Source: Firmicutes bacterium UBA6806 (GTDB lineage: Bacteria; Bacillota; Clostridia; Peptostreptococcales; Acidaminobacteraceae). From it: a stretch of 64,000 bases of DNA. Below are positions 9,309 through 17,976 of the stretch, in pieces. The notes beneath the pieces were generated by a model that was not told the DNA's origin, ran no database searches, and was given only the letters and a program-made list of their open reading frames with translations. The stretch lies in contig DKFC01000058.1 of the NCBI GenBank assembly GCA_002452745.1, positions 1 to 64,000 on the forward strand. Direction: 5' to 3'. Position 1 is the stretch's first letter; each line of letters starts with the position of its first letter. The translations under genes were made by a program, and so were the position numbers.

Positions 9309-9411
9309 ACAGTCACCTCTGTTTTAGATTAATTCCATCTAAGTTATCCTATCATCATTTTACCACAAAATGCACCCGATAAAACAGTTTGCTCAAATCC
9401 CGCCATGATTC

Positions 9412-9442
9412 CAAAAAAACAAAACAGGCCATACGGCCTGTT
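9412..9442 (-). terminator. Intrinsic terminator of the flagellar rod operon
   Basis: Perfect hairpin aacaggcc-gtat-ggcctgtt (9423-9442) on the minus strand followed by ttgttttttt. It lies about 55 bp past the flgJ-like stop codon. A 14-bp palindrome TTCTGAATTCAGAA at 9451-9464 sits between. Confidence 0.88.
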
Positions 9443-9497
9443 AACTTCACTTCTGAATTCAGAATTTCTCAGTATAATTTTTTCAAAGTTTGGCGAA

Positions 9498-9893
9498 TCA
9501 GCCCTTTATGTCTAAAGAGGCTGTAGCTGTCCCCTCATCGCTTGGCTCGTCATAGCGTTTCATGAAACTCTTGACCATCATGTCTGCCAGTCCAATACCG
9601 CCACCTTCAGTCACTTTTTTTGACATCTCTTCGTCCAGCATGCCTTCAAATGTCTCTCTGGCTTGGCTTTTTTCCACAAGTCCGCCCTCTTGAACCGTCT
9701 TTCGCATCTCTTTGAAGAGCATGTTTACAAAGACTGCCTCAAACTGCTCACAAACATCTCTCAGTTTTTTTTCATCTTTGCTATCAGCCGCTTCTTCTAA
9801 CTTCTTCTTAAAGGAATCTGCATCAACAGCGTCTTTTTTACTTTCAAATTCTGTCTGATAGGTGTTGCTATAATTGATAGAATCAATTTTCAT
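9498..9893 (-). CDS. flgJ: FlgJ-like flagellar rod-binding protein
   Basis: A 131-aa protein made of a rod-binding (FlgJ N-terminal) domain only, lacking the peptidoglycan hydrolase half found in proteobacterial FlgJ. The signature FEAVFVNMLFKEMRKTV and the C-terminal GGGIGLADMMVKSF are clear. It is thought to assist rod assembly through the cell wall. The ATG at 9893 has AAGGA 7 nt upstream; a TTG two codons earlier is less likely. Last gene of the flgF-flgG-flgJ transcript, with its own terminator. Confidence 0.88.
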   Translation of the reverse strand: MKIDSINYSNTYQTEFESKKDAVDADSFKKKLEEAADSKDEKKLRDVCEQFEAVFVNMLFKEMRKTVQEGGLVEKSQARETFEGMLDEEMSKKVTEGGGIGLADMMVKSFMKRYDEPSDEGTATASLDIKG

Positions 9894-9928
9894 CTTCAAA
9901 TCCTTCTTTCGTCATTTGAAACAAAGCT

Positions 9929-10723
9929 CTATCGCTTCAATCCATTTGCAATTTCAAGCATTCTATCCGCCGTTTGAATCGACTTTGAATTCATTTCATA
10001 AGCCCGTTCAGCCGTAATCAGATTAATCATCTCATCTACAACTTGAACGTTGCTGTTTTCTATAAATCCCTGCCAAACCTCTGTCTTGTCGCCATCTTCA
10101 AGGCCTTCTACGGGAACGCCGGAAGCACTGGTTTCCATGTAGAGGTTCTTTCCAACGCTTTCTAGTCCTGCTGGGTTCACAAATTTAACCAACGTAAATG
10201 TTCCAATATCCTCATACTCTTCTGCGCCGTTTCGCTTAACTTGAATATTGCCTTTTCCATCGACATTGATTTCAGTGACATTTTCACCAAGTACGATATC
10301 GCCATCTGTCCCTTGGACATAATAGCCATCTGAGGTTACCAATTTGGGTCCCTCATCAGTGGTTGCTATTTTAAACGAACCATCTTTTGTATAGCGTTCA
10401 TTTCCATTTTGGTCGATGACTTTAAAAAAATGTTCACCATTGATGGCAAAGTCCAAATCACCTTCTGTATTTTGCATATTGCCCGTTTCAAAATCACGGA
10501 GGGTCGCAGCTGTCATAACCCCGTGCCCAATTTCTATTGGAACTGGTCTTCCCTCGCCATTGATTCTATCGGATTGGCTCATGCGTTCATACATGATATC
10601 CTTAAATTCTATTCTCTGTCCCTTGAACCCAGTTGTGTTCACATTTGCAAGGTTGTTGGAAATTGTATCAATCTTTAACTGTAAATTCTTCATCCCGGAT
10701 GCAGCCGACCACATGGCTTTCAT
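9929..10723 (-). CDS. flgG: Flagellar distal rod protein FlgG
   Basis: A 264-aa distal rod component of the flagellar basal body, the counterpart of Bacillus FlhP. The N-terminal rod motif is SAASGMKNLQLKIDTISNNL followed by ANVNTTGFK, and the C-terminal SNVQVVDEMINLITAERAYE ends in the usual AYEMNSKSIQ type helix. Length and ends match FlgG better than FlgF. The start has GGAGG 9 nt upstream. It follows the FlgF-like gene by 19 bp. Confidence 0.95.
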   Translation of the reverse strand: MKAMWSAASGMKNLQLKIDTISNNLANVNTTGFKGQRIEFKDIMYERMSQSDRINGEGRPVPIEIGHGVMTAATLRDFETGNMQNTEGDLDFAINGEHFFKVIDQNGNERYTKDGSFKIATTDEGPKLVTSDGYYVQGTDGDIVLGENVTEINVDGKGNIQVKRNGAEEYEDIGTFTLVKFVNPAGLESVGKNLYMETSASGVPVEGLEDGDKTEVWQGFIENSNVQVVDEMINLITAERAYEMNSKSIQTADRMLEIANGLKR

Positions 10724-10742
10724 ATCAGGTTACCTCCTATCC

Positions 10743-11819
10743 TTAAACTCTGCCGACATCGTTGACCGCTTTTCCAATCATGTCATCTATTGTCGTAACA
10801 ACTTTTTGGCTCGATTCGTAGTTTCGATTCATCTCAATCAGCCTTATCATCTCTGAAATGGCATCTGTATTGGATTGTTCCAAGAAACCTTGAATCACTT
10901 CCCCGTTGAAGTCCACACGCTCGCCAGTCATCTCATCTTCTGGTTTCTCTCTAAAGTAAGTTCCGCCTACCTTTTCCAAGTCCCCTACATTTGTATAATT
11001 TGTCAGTTTAATTTTATCTGTTATTTCTCCGTCCTGAATCACTTCTCCAAATTCATTGACCGAGAAATTTTCACTTGTAATTTCAATTGGTCCATCAATC
11101 CCTTGAACTGTGTTCCCATCATAAGTCACCAGTTCACCCAGGCTGTTAATCGTAAATGACCCGTCTCTCGTGAGCAAAGTGCCATAATCCGTGTCTATGT
11201 TAAAATAGCCCTCTCCTCGAATGGCAAGGTCGAATTTATTGTTGGTCATGTCCATCTGTCCTTGTTCGAAATCCGTCATGACAGAGTAGCTTTTAATCCC
11301 AGCACTCATTGTCCCAATAACACCGGGCATGCCGTTTACGATTAGAGAATCCTGTACACTTCCGCCTACCACTACATTGCCATCTGCATCCACTGTAAAA
11401 TCAGAATCACCAATGTTGATAGGCCCTTTTGAACCGAGAACGAGGTCACCCTTTAAAGGATCCACTGTTCCGCCCACATTTTTATAAATTGTCCTCAAAT
11501 AGCCATCCTGATCCTTAAAGATTTTCATAGAGCGGCTATAATCCACGCCATCTTCTGTGTCTATTCTAAAATAGCCACGATCTGTGCTAATGGTGAATTC
11601 ACCATTTGTCTCTTCTGATGAGACTGTTGGAGTCCCTGTTTTAAAGGGCGTATTCGATCCGTTTATTCTCGTGAACAATCTGTTGTTAAAAGATTGCACT
11701 TCCAACGTATCTCGCTTGTAGCCACTGGTGCTGACATTTGACAAGTTATTGCTGATAACATCTATTTTATGAATATTGGTCATTAAACCAGTGCCCGCTA
11801 CATATAGTCCTTTAATCAC
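10743..11819 (-). CDS. flgF: Flagellar proximal rod/hook-basal body protein, FlgF/FlhO type
   Basis: A 358-aa flagellar rod/hook family protein, the FlhO counterpart of Bacillus. The N-terminus has TGLMTNIHKIDVISNNLSNV and STSGYKR; the C-terminus has NTDAISEMIRLIEMNRNYE. It is longer than FlgG because of a larger central beta-rich domain. Translation starts at a GTG with GGAGG 7-8 nt upstream. The mbl-flhO-flhP order of Bacillus is kept here apart from an inserted nad operon. Confidence 0.92.
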   Translation of the reverse strand: MIKGLYVAGTGLMTNIHKIDVISNNLSNVSTSGYKRDTLEVQSFNNRLFTRINGSNTPFKTGTPTVSSEETNGEFTISTDRGYFRIDTEDGVDYSRSMKIFKDQDGYLRTIYKNVGGTVDPLKGDLVLGSKGPINIGDSDFTVDADGNVVVGGSVQDSLIVNGMPGVIGTMSAGIKSYSVMTDFEQGQMDMTNNKFDLAIRGEGYFNIDTDYGTLLTRDGSFTINSLGELVTYDGNTVQGIDGPIEITSENFSVNEFGEVIQDGEITDKIKLTNYTNVGDLEKVGGTYFREKPEDEMTGERVDFNGEVIQGFLEQSNTDAISEMIRLIEMNRNYESSQKVVTTIDDMIGKAVNDVGRV

Positions 11820-12147
11820 TTCTATCCCTCCAACCGTTTGACATAAGAACTATCGTCACCTCTTTCAAAAAACTTTAGCCCCAATCAACCTTAATTTCAC
11901 ATTTAAACTGTATTTTTATTTCTGTCATATGCTGATAACTATTCTTAATTGATGGTTGACCTTTCAACTATCAGGTATTTCTATAGCTTCTTGTCATTTT
12001 TTTATCAAATGAATATTGAGGTCGCCTTTCAAAAATGCTATATTATAAGTGGTTAAAATACCATACCCTTTATTAATTTCAATTTCCTCATTTTGGAATG
12101 ATCGAGCTAAAACTTGAACATTCCCTTTTTTTATGCCCAAAATTCAA
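11820..12147. other. 328-bp intergenic region between flgF and nadC
   Basis: No protein gene is supported. The plus strand carries a promoter-like pair and a terminator that could define a small RNA (separate entry). On the minus strand TTGAAA near 11966 could be the -35 of the flgF promoter, but its -10 partner is poor, and no sigma-D motif is visible. Confidence 0.5.
12016..12132 (+). ncRNA. Candidate small RNA with own promoter and terminator
   Basis: TTGAGG (12016-12021), exactly 17 bp, then TATATT (12039-12044) form a promoter-like pair on the plus strand. A terminator follows: GGAATG (12095-12100) pairs with CATTCC (12119-12124), an inner TCGAG/CTTGA helix extends the stem, and seven T follow (12126-12132). 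The expected transcript, about 12051-12132 (80 nt), contains no convincing ORF and lies opposite the 3' flank of nadC. Both flanking genes are on the other strand, so the terminator serves no annotated gene. Confidence 0.4.
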
Positions 12148-12981
12148 TTACAAGTCAAATTTCAAACTCAAGTCCATTGCTTTGACAGAATGTGTCAAAG
12201 CCCCTACAGAGATTACATCTACACCCGTCTGTGCAATTTTTTCAACCGTTTTTAGTGTCACATTTCCCGAAGCTTCAAGAATCACTCTGCCTCGATTTAT
12301 TTTAACGGCCTCTTCCATAACGTCACCTGTCATATTGTCCAGCATGACAATATCTGCACCAGCGTCAATTGCCTCCTCCAGTTCCTTTAAAGACTCCACT
12401 TCCACTTCTATTCTCATGGTGTGAGGAATGACCGCTCTGGCCTGTCTAACTGCTTCTAAGATAGAGCCCACAGCCCGAATATGATTGTCTTTAATCATGA
12501 CGGCATCCGACAAGTTGAATCGGTGATTATATCCGCCTCCGTGCAGTACCGCCTGTTTATCCAGCAATCTGAGTCCAGGAGCGGTTTTACGTGTATCGAC
12601 AATCCTGCTGGAAAATGGCCTAACAGCTTCCACATACTTCGCCGTAATGGTGGCAATTCCAGACATCCTCTGAAGAAGATTCAGAGCAGTTCGCTCTGCT
12701 TTCAGAACACTTATCGCTCTTCCTCTGAGATAGGCCACCTCATCGCCTTGCCTCACCACCTCTCCATCGCCATAATGAAGTGTCACTTCAATTTCAGCAT
12801 CTACTAATTCAAAGACGCGTTTGAACACCTCAAGTCCTGAAAGCGTCCCGGACTCTTTTGCCCTGAGCTTTGCACCAATTTGCCGTTCCACTAGCCCCAA
12901 TGACTCTGTGGTAATATCGCCATAGTTCATGTCTTCTATTAAGGCCCTCTTTATAATTTCATCTATTGTGATTTGATTCAT
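12148..12981 (-). CDS. nadC: Nicotinate-nucleotide pyrophosphorylase (quinolinate phosphoribosyltransferase)
   Basis: Converts quinolinate and PRPP to nicotinate mononucleotide, CO2 and pyrophosphate, the third step of de novo NAD synthesis. 277 aa, the usual length. Family motifs include AERTALNLLQRMSGIAT, the DTRKTAPGLR loop, GGGYNHRFNLSDAVMIKDNH and the C-terminal VDVISVGALTHS. The ATG has GGAGG 8 nt upstream and lies inside the end of nadB (23-bp overlap), so the two are translated together. Confidence 0.97.
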   Translation of the reverse strand: MNQITIDEIIKRALIEDMNYGDITTESLGLVERQIGAKLRAKESGTLSGLEVFKRVFELVDAEIEVTLHYGDGEVVRQGDEVAYLRGRAISVLKAERTALNLLQRMSGIATITAKYVEAVRPFSSRIVDTRKTAPGLRLLDKQAVLHGGGYNHRFNLSDAVMIKDNHIRAVGSILEAVRQARAVIPHTMRIEVEVESLKELEEAIDAGADIVMLDNMTGDVMEEAVKINRGRVILEASGNVTLKTVEKIAQTGVDVISVGALTHSVKAMDLSLKFDL

Positions 12982-14494
12982 CCTGTTCGCCTCCTGTCAG
13001 TTCATCTTCTATCATAGACTCCATAACGACCAGGGCGTTGTCAACCATCAACGCCTCTAAGCTGGAAAGTGTTTTTCCCCCTAAATCTAGCCTGTCCCTT
13101 TTCTCTTTTATATCGCTCAACAATTTCAGCAGCGACTTCTTCTCACGGTTAATTCCCATGTGAGTATCCATTTCCCTTTTAAGAGAGGACAACATGATTT
13201 GATGCGAAATTGGCTGAACCATCACAGGTGTTTTTTCACTTTTCACCACTCTTTTTTCGTCCACCTGTCCATGCATGTCCTTCATTTTTCTGCTTCTTTC
13301 AGCCATATTCCTTGAAATATCTAAAGCGGCGCTTTTCCCATAGACCAACGCTTCTAAAAGAGAGTTGCTTGCAAGCCGATTTCTCCCGTGGACACCTGTG
13401 CAAGCGCATTCTCCCACTGCATGTAAATTCTGCAAAGACGTTCTGCTATTCAACTCCGTTTTGATTCCCCCCATAAAATAATGCATCCTCGGTGCAACAG
13501 GTATCAAATCTCGCTCCATAAGGATTCCCTGTGACTGACAAAATGCGTAAATCGTCGGAAATCTTGTATTGAGCGTCCACTTATCTAAATGGGTTGCATC
13601 TAGGTAGACAAAGGGTGATTTTGTCTTCTTCATCTCCATCTCAATTGCAGAAGACACCACATCTCTTGGTGCCAGTTCAAGACGCCTGTCATACCGGCAC
13701 ATAAACCGCTCTCTAGTCTGGTTCCGCAGAACGGCGCCTTCACCTCTCACTGCTTCTGAAATCAAGAACTGACGCCCCTTTAAATCCGGCGTAAAAAAAA
13801 CTGTAGGATGAAACTGAGTGAGCCTCATGCCTTCCATTTGAACACCTGCTCTAATTGCCATGGCGATACCGCTTCCATCAATGCCCTCGCTGTTGCTGGT
13901 ATAGGTGTAGAGATTTCCGATGCCACCTGTGGCAAGGATGGTTTCCTTGGCGTAGATAACCTCCTCTCCGCCACTTTGAAACCCACGGATGCCATAGCAT
14001 ATACCCTGATTAACAATCAATGATGACGCCGTAAACGCGGTTTCCCACAGAATATTTTCACGCTTTATAACCTCATTTGAAAGCGTCTCCATTATTGACC
14101 GCCCGGTATAATCTCCAATTCTGAGGATACGCGCCACGCTGTGAGCACCTTCCATGCCCATGAGGTAATTGCCCGCTGTATCGCAGTCAAACTGGACACC
14201 TAGCGATTCAAGCGCGTGTATGGTTTCTTCAGCTTCTGATACCAGTTTTACAACTGCCTCTCTCTTGTTTGCATTTCTGCCGCTTTTCATGGTGTCTTCA
14301 AAATGTGCCGCTGGGCAGTCGCCTGTTTTTAAGATAGACGCCGCGACGCCCCCCTGTGCCAAGTAACTGTTCGTCTCTTGAATTCCACCCTTTGAAAAAA
14401 TACCGATTTTCATGGACGCAGGAAGCATCAGGGCTGTGTAAAGTCCTGAAATCCCCGCTCCGACAATTGCCACATCAAAATATGTTTCCTTCAC
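12959..14494 (-). CDS. nadB: L-aspartate oxidase
   Basis: FAD-dependent oxidation of aspartate to iminoaspartate, first step of NAD synthesis. Under anaerobic conditions fumarate is the usual acceptor. The dinucleotide fold VAIVGAGISGLYTA is at the N-terminus. TNSYLAQGGVAA, the substrate-loop TQFHPT, and GVHGRNRLASNSLLEALV are family signatures. I chose the GTG at 14494 (511 aa), with AAGGTG 5 nt upstream, because it places the fold at the usual distance from the start. An ATG at 14518 is possible but has no ribosome-binding site. It begins just beyond the end of nadA. Confidence 0.95.
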   Translation of the reverse strand: MKETYFDVAIVGAGISGLYTALMLPASMKIGIFSKGGIQETNSYLAQGGVAASILKTGDCPAAHFEDTMKSGRNANKREAVVKLVSEAEETIHALESLGVQFDCDTAGNYLMGMEGAHSVARILRIGDYTGRSIMETLSNEVIKRENILWETAFTASSLIVNQGICYGIRGFQSGGEEVIYAKETILATGGIGNLYTYTSNSEGIDGSGIAMAIRAGVQMEGMRLTQFHPTVFFTPDLKGRQFLISEAVRGEGAVLRNQTRERFMCRYDRRLELAPRDVVSSAIEMEMKKTKSPFVYLDATHLDKWTLNTRFPTIYAFCQSQGILMERDLIPVAPRMHYFMGGIKTELNSRTSLQNLHAVGECACTGVHGRNRLASNSLLEALVYGKSAALDISRNMAERSRKMKDMHGQVDEKRVVKSEKTPVMVQPISHQIMLSSLKREMDTHMGINREKKSLLKLLSDIKEKRDRLDLGGKTLSSLEALMVDNALVVMESMIEDELTGGEQDESNHNR

Positions 14495-14504
14495 GACATC
14501 ACCT

Positions 14505-15416
14505 TCATTTCGATACATCTAACATTCTTTGTATGGCCACATAAGCCTTTTCCCTTACCTCTGATTCTATTTCTACTTGATTTGCCCCTGTTTGGAGAAC
14601 CTTCAACACATCCATTAAAGTTGTCTTTTTCATATTGGGACAAACCAATTCTTCGCTGAGCAATTCAAATGACTTTTGCGGGCTGTCACTTTTTAAAATA
14701 TCCAGTATCCCCTTTTCCGTTCCCACTATAAAACTCTGATTAGAAGCCGCTTTTGCGTATTGTACCAGTTGGGCTGTACTCCCTATGAAATCCACCGCCT
14801 CCAAAATTTCTGGTCTGCATTCAGGGTGCGCCATGACCTTTGCATTTGGATAGGCTGCTTTCATAACCTTGACCGCTTCAACCTCCACCCTGTGATGTGT
14901 GGGGCAAAATCCCTTCCAAAGGTGAACCGTTTTTTCTGGAACTGAAAGGGCTACATAGCTTCCAAGGTTCTGATCCGGCACGAAGAGAATCTCCTGATCG
15001 GGCAATCCCTTCACAATTGAAACGGCATTTGATGACGTACAGCAGATATCACTTTCCGCCTTCACCGCCGCCGATGAATTCACATAGCAGACGACTTTAG
15101 CCTGAGGAAATCTAGCCTTCTCCTCCCTTAACCTCTCCACCGTTACCATATCCGCCATTGGACACCCTGCCATGACATTTGGCAAGAGCACTTTCTTATC
15201 TGGAGATAGAATCTTGGCTGTCTCCGCCATGAAACTCACCCCACAGACAACTAGAATCGGCTCACTTGAGTTGGCAGCGATTCCGGCAAGTTCAAGTGAA
15301 TCCCCAACAAAATCTGCCACTTCTTTGATTTCCCGTTCTTGATAATGATGTGCTAAGACAAGTGCCTTCTTCTCTCGCTTTAATCTTTTTATTTCTTCAA
15401 CCATAGCCATACTCAT
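14505..15416 (-). CDS. nadA: Quinolinate synthase A (4Fe-4S)
   Basis: Condenses iminoaspartate with dihydroxyacetone phosphate to quinolinate. About 303 aa, the length of the shorter NadA type. Motifs: LAHHYQ near the N-terminus, VCGVSFMAETAKIL carrying the first cluster cysteine, CYVNSSAAVKAESDICCTSSNA with the second, and the HPECRPE and LVCPNMKKTTL regions near the third. AAAGGTG lies 8 nt before the ATG at 15416; an ATG at 15422 is nearly as good. First gene of nadA-nadB-nadC. Confidence 0.96.
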   Translation of the reverse strand: MSMAMVEEIKRLKREKKALVLAHHYQEREIKEVADFVGDSLELAGIAANSSEPILVVCGVSFMAETAKILSPDKKVLLPNVMAGCPMADMVTVERLREEKARFPQAKVVCYVNSSAAVKAESDICCTSSNAVSIVKGLPDQEILFVPDQNLGSYVALSVPEKTVHLWKGFCPTHHRVEVEAVKVMKAAYPNAKVMAHPECRPEILEAVDFIGSTAQLVQYAKAASNQSFIVGTEKGILDILKSDSPQKSFELLSEELVCPNMKKTTLMDVLKVLQTGANQVEIESEVREKAYVAIQRMLDVSK

Positions 15417-15438
15417 TTTCATCTCACCTTTCACGTTA

Positions 15439-15482
15439 TGACAATACATGTGTCTTGTCACTTAATCATGTGTAATATATCA
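15439..15482 (-). promoter_or_regulatory. nadABC promoter with candidate NAD-pathway repressor site
   Basis: On the minus strand an extended -10, TGaTATATT (15482-15474), lacks a clear -35. Overlapping the expected start region is an inverted repeat TGACAA (15439-15444) with TTGTCA (15455-15460), and the heptamer CATGTGT occurs twice exactly 20 bp apart (15447 and 15467). The layout resembles sites of the niacin-responsive repressor NiaR/YrxA of Firmicutes; that identification is inference from the regulated genes and the tgtcttg-like core. Confidence 0.42.
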
Positions 15483-15495
15483 TAAAAACAGACAT

Positions 15496-15530
15496 AAAAA
15501 AAGAGTTGACATGGTTTTCGTGTCAACTCT
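15496..15530 (-). terminator. Intrinsic terminator after mbl/mreB
   Basis: agagttgaca (15502-15511) pairs with tgtcaactct (15521-15530); on the minus strand seven U follow. It separates mbl from the nad operon. Confidence 0.9.
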
Positions 15531-15549
15531 TCGCCTTTTTCTATTTTAT

Positions 15550-16581
15550 TTACAGATATCGCTTTCTAGAAGCTGTCGTCATCATGTTCTTTTCCAAAAT
15601 ATCAAGATATTCCAGACTCATGCCCGTTCCCTTTGCAACACAACTCACTGCATCATCTGCGATGTAAGTTGGAATTCCAGTTCTCTTTTCCAGTTGCTTG
15701 TTTAGCCCATGCAAAAGTGAGCCGCCGCCAGTCATGACAATTCCCCTTGAACTGATATCAGCTGCCAATTCTGGTGGCGTCTTCTCCAAAACCGCATGCA
15801 CCGCATCACAAATGGCATTTACAGATTCGCTCAGCGCCTCGAGCATTTCATCACTTGAAATACTGATATTCTTAGGAAGCCCCGTGATTAAGTCTCTCCC
15901 CCTGCAATCCATCTTCACCATTTTGGTTCTAGGGTATGCCGTCCCAATATTGATTTTTAACTCTTCGGCTGTTCTCTCTCCGATCAGTAGGTTATGGCGT
16001 TTTCTCATGTATTTTATGATGGCCTCGTCAAACTTGTCTCCTGCCACTTTAATTGAATTGCTCACTACGATTCCATCAAGTGAAATAACGGCAATATCCG
16101 ACGTCCCACCACCGATGTCGATGACCATGTTCCCATCTGGCTTTGTGATGTCAAGTCCCGAACCGATTGCCGCAGCAATTGGCTCCTCGATGAGAAAAGT
16201 CTTTCCGCCACCTGCTTCTGTGGTCGCATCTAACACCGCACGCTTTTCAACTTCGGTTACACCGCTTGGCACACATATGATAATTTTGGGTTTAAAAAGC
16301 CTTCTTCTACCACAAGTTTTATTGATAAAGTAACGAAGCATGCGCTCTGTTACGTCATAATCGGATATGACACCGTCTTTTAAGGGCCTTATGGCAATAA
16401 TATTCCCCGGTGTTCTCCCCAACATTTTACGTGCTTCGTTGCCAACAGCCAGTACGCGGTCTGTATTCTTATCAATAGCCACAACAGACGGCTCTCTTAG
16501 AACGATCCCCTTGCCTTTGATGTATACCAACACGCTGGCAGTTCCTAAGTCAATTCCTATTTCAGCGCCGAGTCCAAACAT
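15550..16581 (-). CDS. mbl: Rod shape-determining protein, MreB/Mbl family
   Basis: Bacterial actin that organises peptidoglycan synthesis along the cell wall. The protein is 343 aa. Actin-fold motifs are visible: phosphate 1 EIGIDLGTASVLVY, connect 1 with VIDIGGGTSDIAVIS (phosphate 2), and the adenosine motif GIVMTGGGSLLHGL. Position between murA and flgF/flgG genes, as for Bacillus mbl, favours Mbl over MreB, but sequence alone does not separate them. The open frame runs 29 codons further upstream; GGTGG 7 nt before the ATG at 16581 marks the real start. Confidence 0.94.
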   Translation of the reverse strand: MFGLGAEIGIDLGTASVLVYIKGKGIVLREPSVVAIDKNTDRVLAVGNEARKMLGRTPGNIIAIRPLKDGVISDYDVTERMLRYFINKTCGRRRLFKPKIIICVPSGVTEVEKRAVLDATTEAGGGKTFLIEEPIAAAIGSGLDITKPDGNMVIDIGGGTSDIAVISLDGIVVSNSIKVAGDKFDEAIIKYMRKRHNLLIGERTAEELKINIGTAYPRTKMVKMDCRGRDLITGLPKNISISSDEMLEALSESVNAICDAVHAVLEKTPPELAADISSRGIVMTGGGSLLHGLNKQLEKRTGIPTYIADDAVSCVAKGTGMSLEYLDILEKNMMTTASRKRYL

Positions 16582-16713
16582 GTACGATCCACCTTCCACA
16601 TCATTTCTCCTAAACTGGCTGCATTTCCACAACATCATGCCCTGTCTTCGCAGATGCGCGCATGACAAAAATACACCCTGTTCAGATTGCTCTATATGTT
16701 CCTTGAAGCCATC

Positions 16714-17976
16714 TTACTCTTCGATTCTTCTAATTTTAGCTCCAAGACTCAATAAGTCGTTTTCAATTTGAGGATACCCTCTATCAATATGATATATATC
16801 GTCAATTTCTGTGATGCCTTCTGCCACTAATCCTGCAAGAACAAGTGCCGCACCCGCACGCAAATCAGTTGCCTTAACCTGTGTTCCCTGAATGCCCTTC
16901 ACTCCTTGAATAACCGCACTGTGACCTTCTATCTTCACATTTGCACCCATTCTGTTGATCTCTGCAACATGTCTAAATCTGTTTTCAAAAACGGTTTCAT
17001 TAATCACACTGGTTCCCTCTGAAATGGACAAAAGCGCCATGAACTGAGCCTGTGCATCAGTTGGAAAGCCTGGGTATGGAAGGGTTGTAATGTCCACAGC
17101 CTTTAAGCCTCCATTTGAAATTACTCGGATTCTATCGTCTTCATCTTCGACAGTAACACCCATCTCTCTGAGTTTCGCTGTAATTGGCTTAACATGGCTT
17201 GAGACGACATTTTCAATGGTAATATCGCCATTGGTCATGGCAGCCGCCACCATATAAGTCGCCGTAATAATTCTATCTGGAATTGTCTGATGTCTAGAAC
17301 CCTTTAAGTGCTTCACGCCATTGACACGAATCGTATCCGTCCCAGCGCCTTTTACATTTGCGCCCATTTCGTTTAAGAAGTTGGCAAGATCTATAATTTC
17401 AGGTTCTTTTGCGGCATTTTGTATCAAGGTCTGCCCCTTTGCCATAGTTGCCGCCATCATGATGTTTTCAGTGGCGCCAACACTTGGAAAGTCAAGGTAT
17501 ATTTCAGAGCCAATAAGACCCTCTGGTGCTTTGGCTTCTATGTAGCCATGTCCTAAAGTAACTTCTGCACCAAGTGCTTGAAACCCTTTTAAATGCAAGT
17601 CAATTGGCCTTGCACCTATTTCGCAGCCACCTGGCATGGAGACCTTTGCGATTTTCTTTCTCGCAAGTAATGGACCCATGACGAGGAATGACGCTCTCAT
17701 CTTTTGAATCAACTCATAAGGGGCTTCACATTTAAGCTCTGATCCCGGTTTGATTTCTATTGTCTCGTGCTCTTTATCGTACTTGACAACCTGCCCTAGA
17801 GATTCCAGCAGTGTTATCATAACTTCCACATCCAATAATTCAGGAACACTTTCAATGTAGCATGCCTCTTCAGCTAGCAAAGACGCTGCCATAAGTTTTA
17901 AAACAGAATTTTTAGCGCCGTTGACTTTAACCGTACCTGTCAACGGTCCACTTTTTTCAACTAGTAATTTAGCCAA
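16714..17976 (-). CDS. murA: UDP-N-acetylglucosamine 1-carboxyvinyltransferase
   Basis: Transfers enolpyruvate from phosphoenolpyruvate to UDP-GlcNAc, the first committed step of peptidoglycan synthesis. 420 aa. The N-terminal GAKNSVLKLMAASLLAEE and the catalytic cysteine loop MPGGCEIGARPIDLH (fosfomycin-sensitive Cys form) are clear. Translation begins at TTG at 17976, 6 nt after GGAGG; no ATG lies in a better place. Position upstream of mbl matches murAA of Bacillus. Confidence 0.97.
   Translation of the reverse strand: MAKLLVEKSGPLTGTVKVNGAKNSVLKLMAASLLAEEACYIESVPELLDVEVMITLLESLGQVVKYDKEHETIEIKPGSELKCEAPYELIQKMRASFLVMGPLLARKKIAKVSMPGGCEIGARPIDLHLKGFQALGAEVTLGHGYIEAKAPEGLIGSEIYLDFPSVGATENIMMAATMAKGQTLIQNAAKEPEIIDLANFLNEMGANVKGAGTDTIRVNGVKHLKGSRHQTIPDRIITATYMVAAAMTNGDITIENVVSSHVKPITAKLREMGVTVEDEDDRIRVISNGGLKAVDITTLPYPGFPTDAQAQFMALLSISEGTSVINETVFENRFRHVAEINRMGANVKIEGHSAVIQGVKGIQGTQVKATDLRAGAALVLAGLVAEGITEIDDIYHIDRGYPQIENDLLSLGAKIRRIEE

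Noticed and set aside
10416..10856. 146-codon plus-strand open frame opposite flgG/flgF
   Set aside because: Shadow of the flagellar genes; no ribosome-binding site.
15698..16333. 211-codon plus-strand open frame opposite mbl
   Set aside because: Serine/proline-rich translation with no ribosome-binding site; it is the antisense shadow of a clear MreB-family gene.
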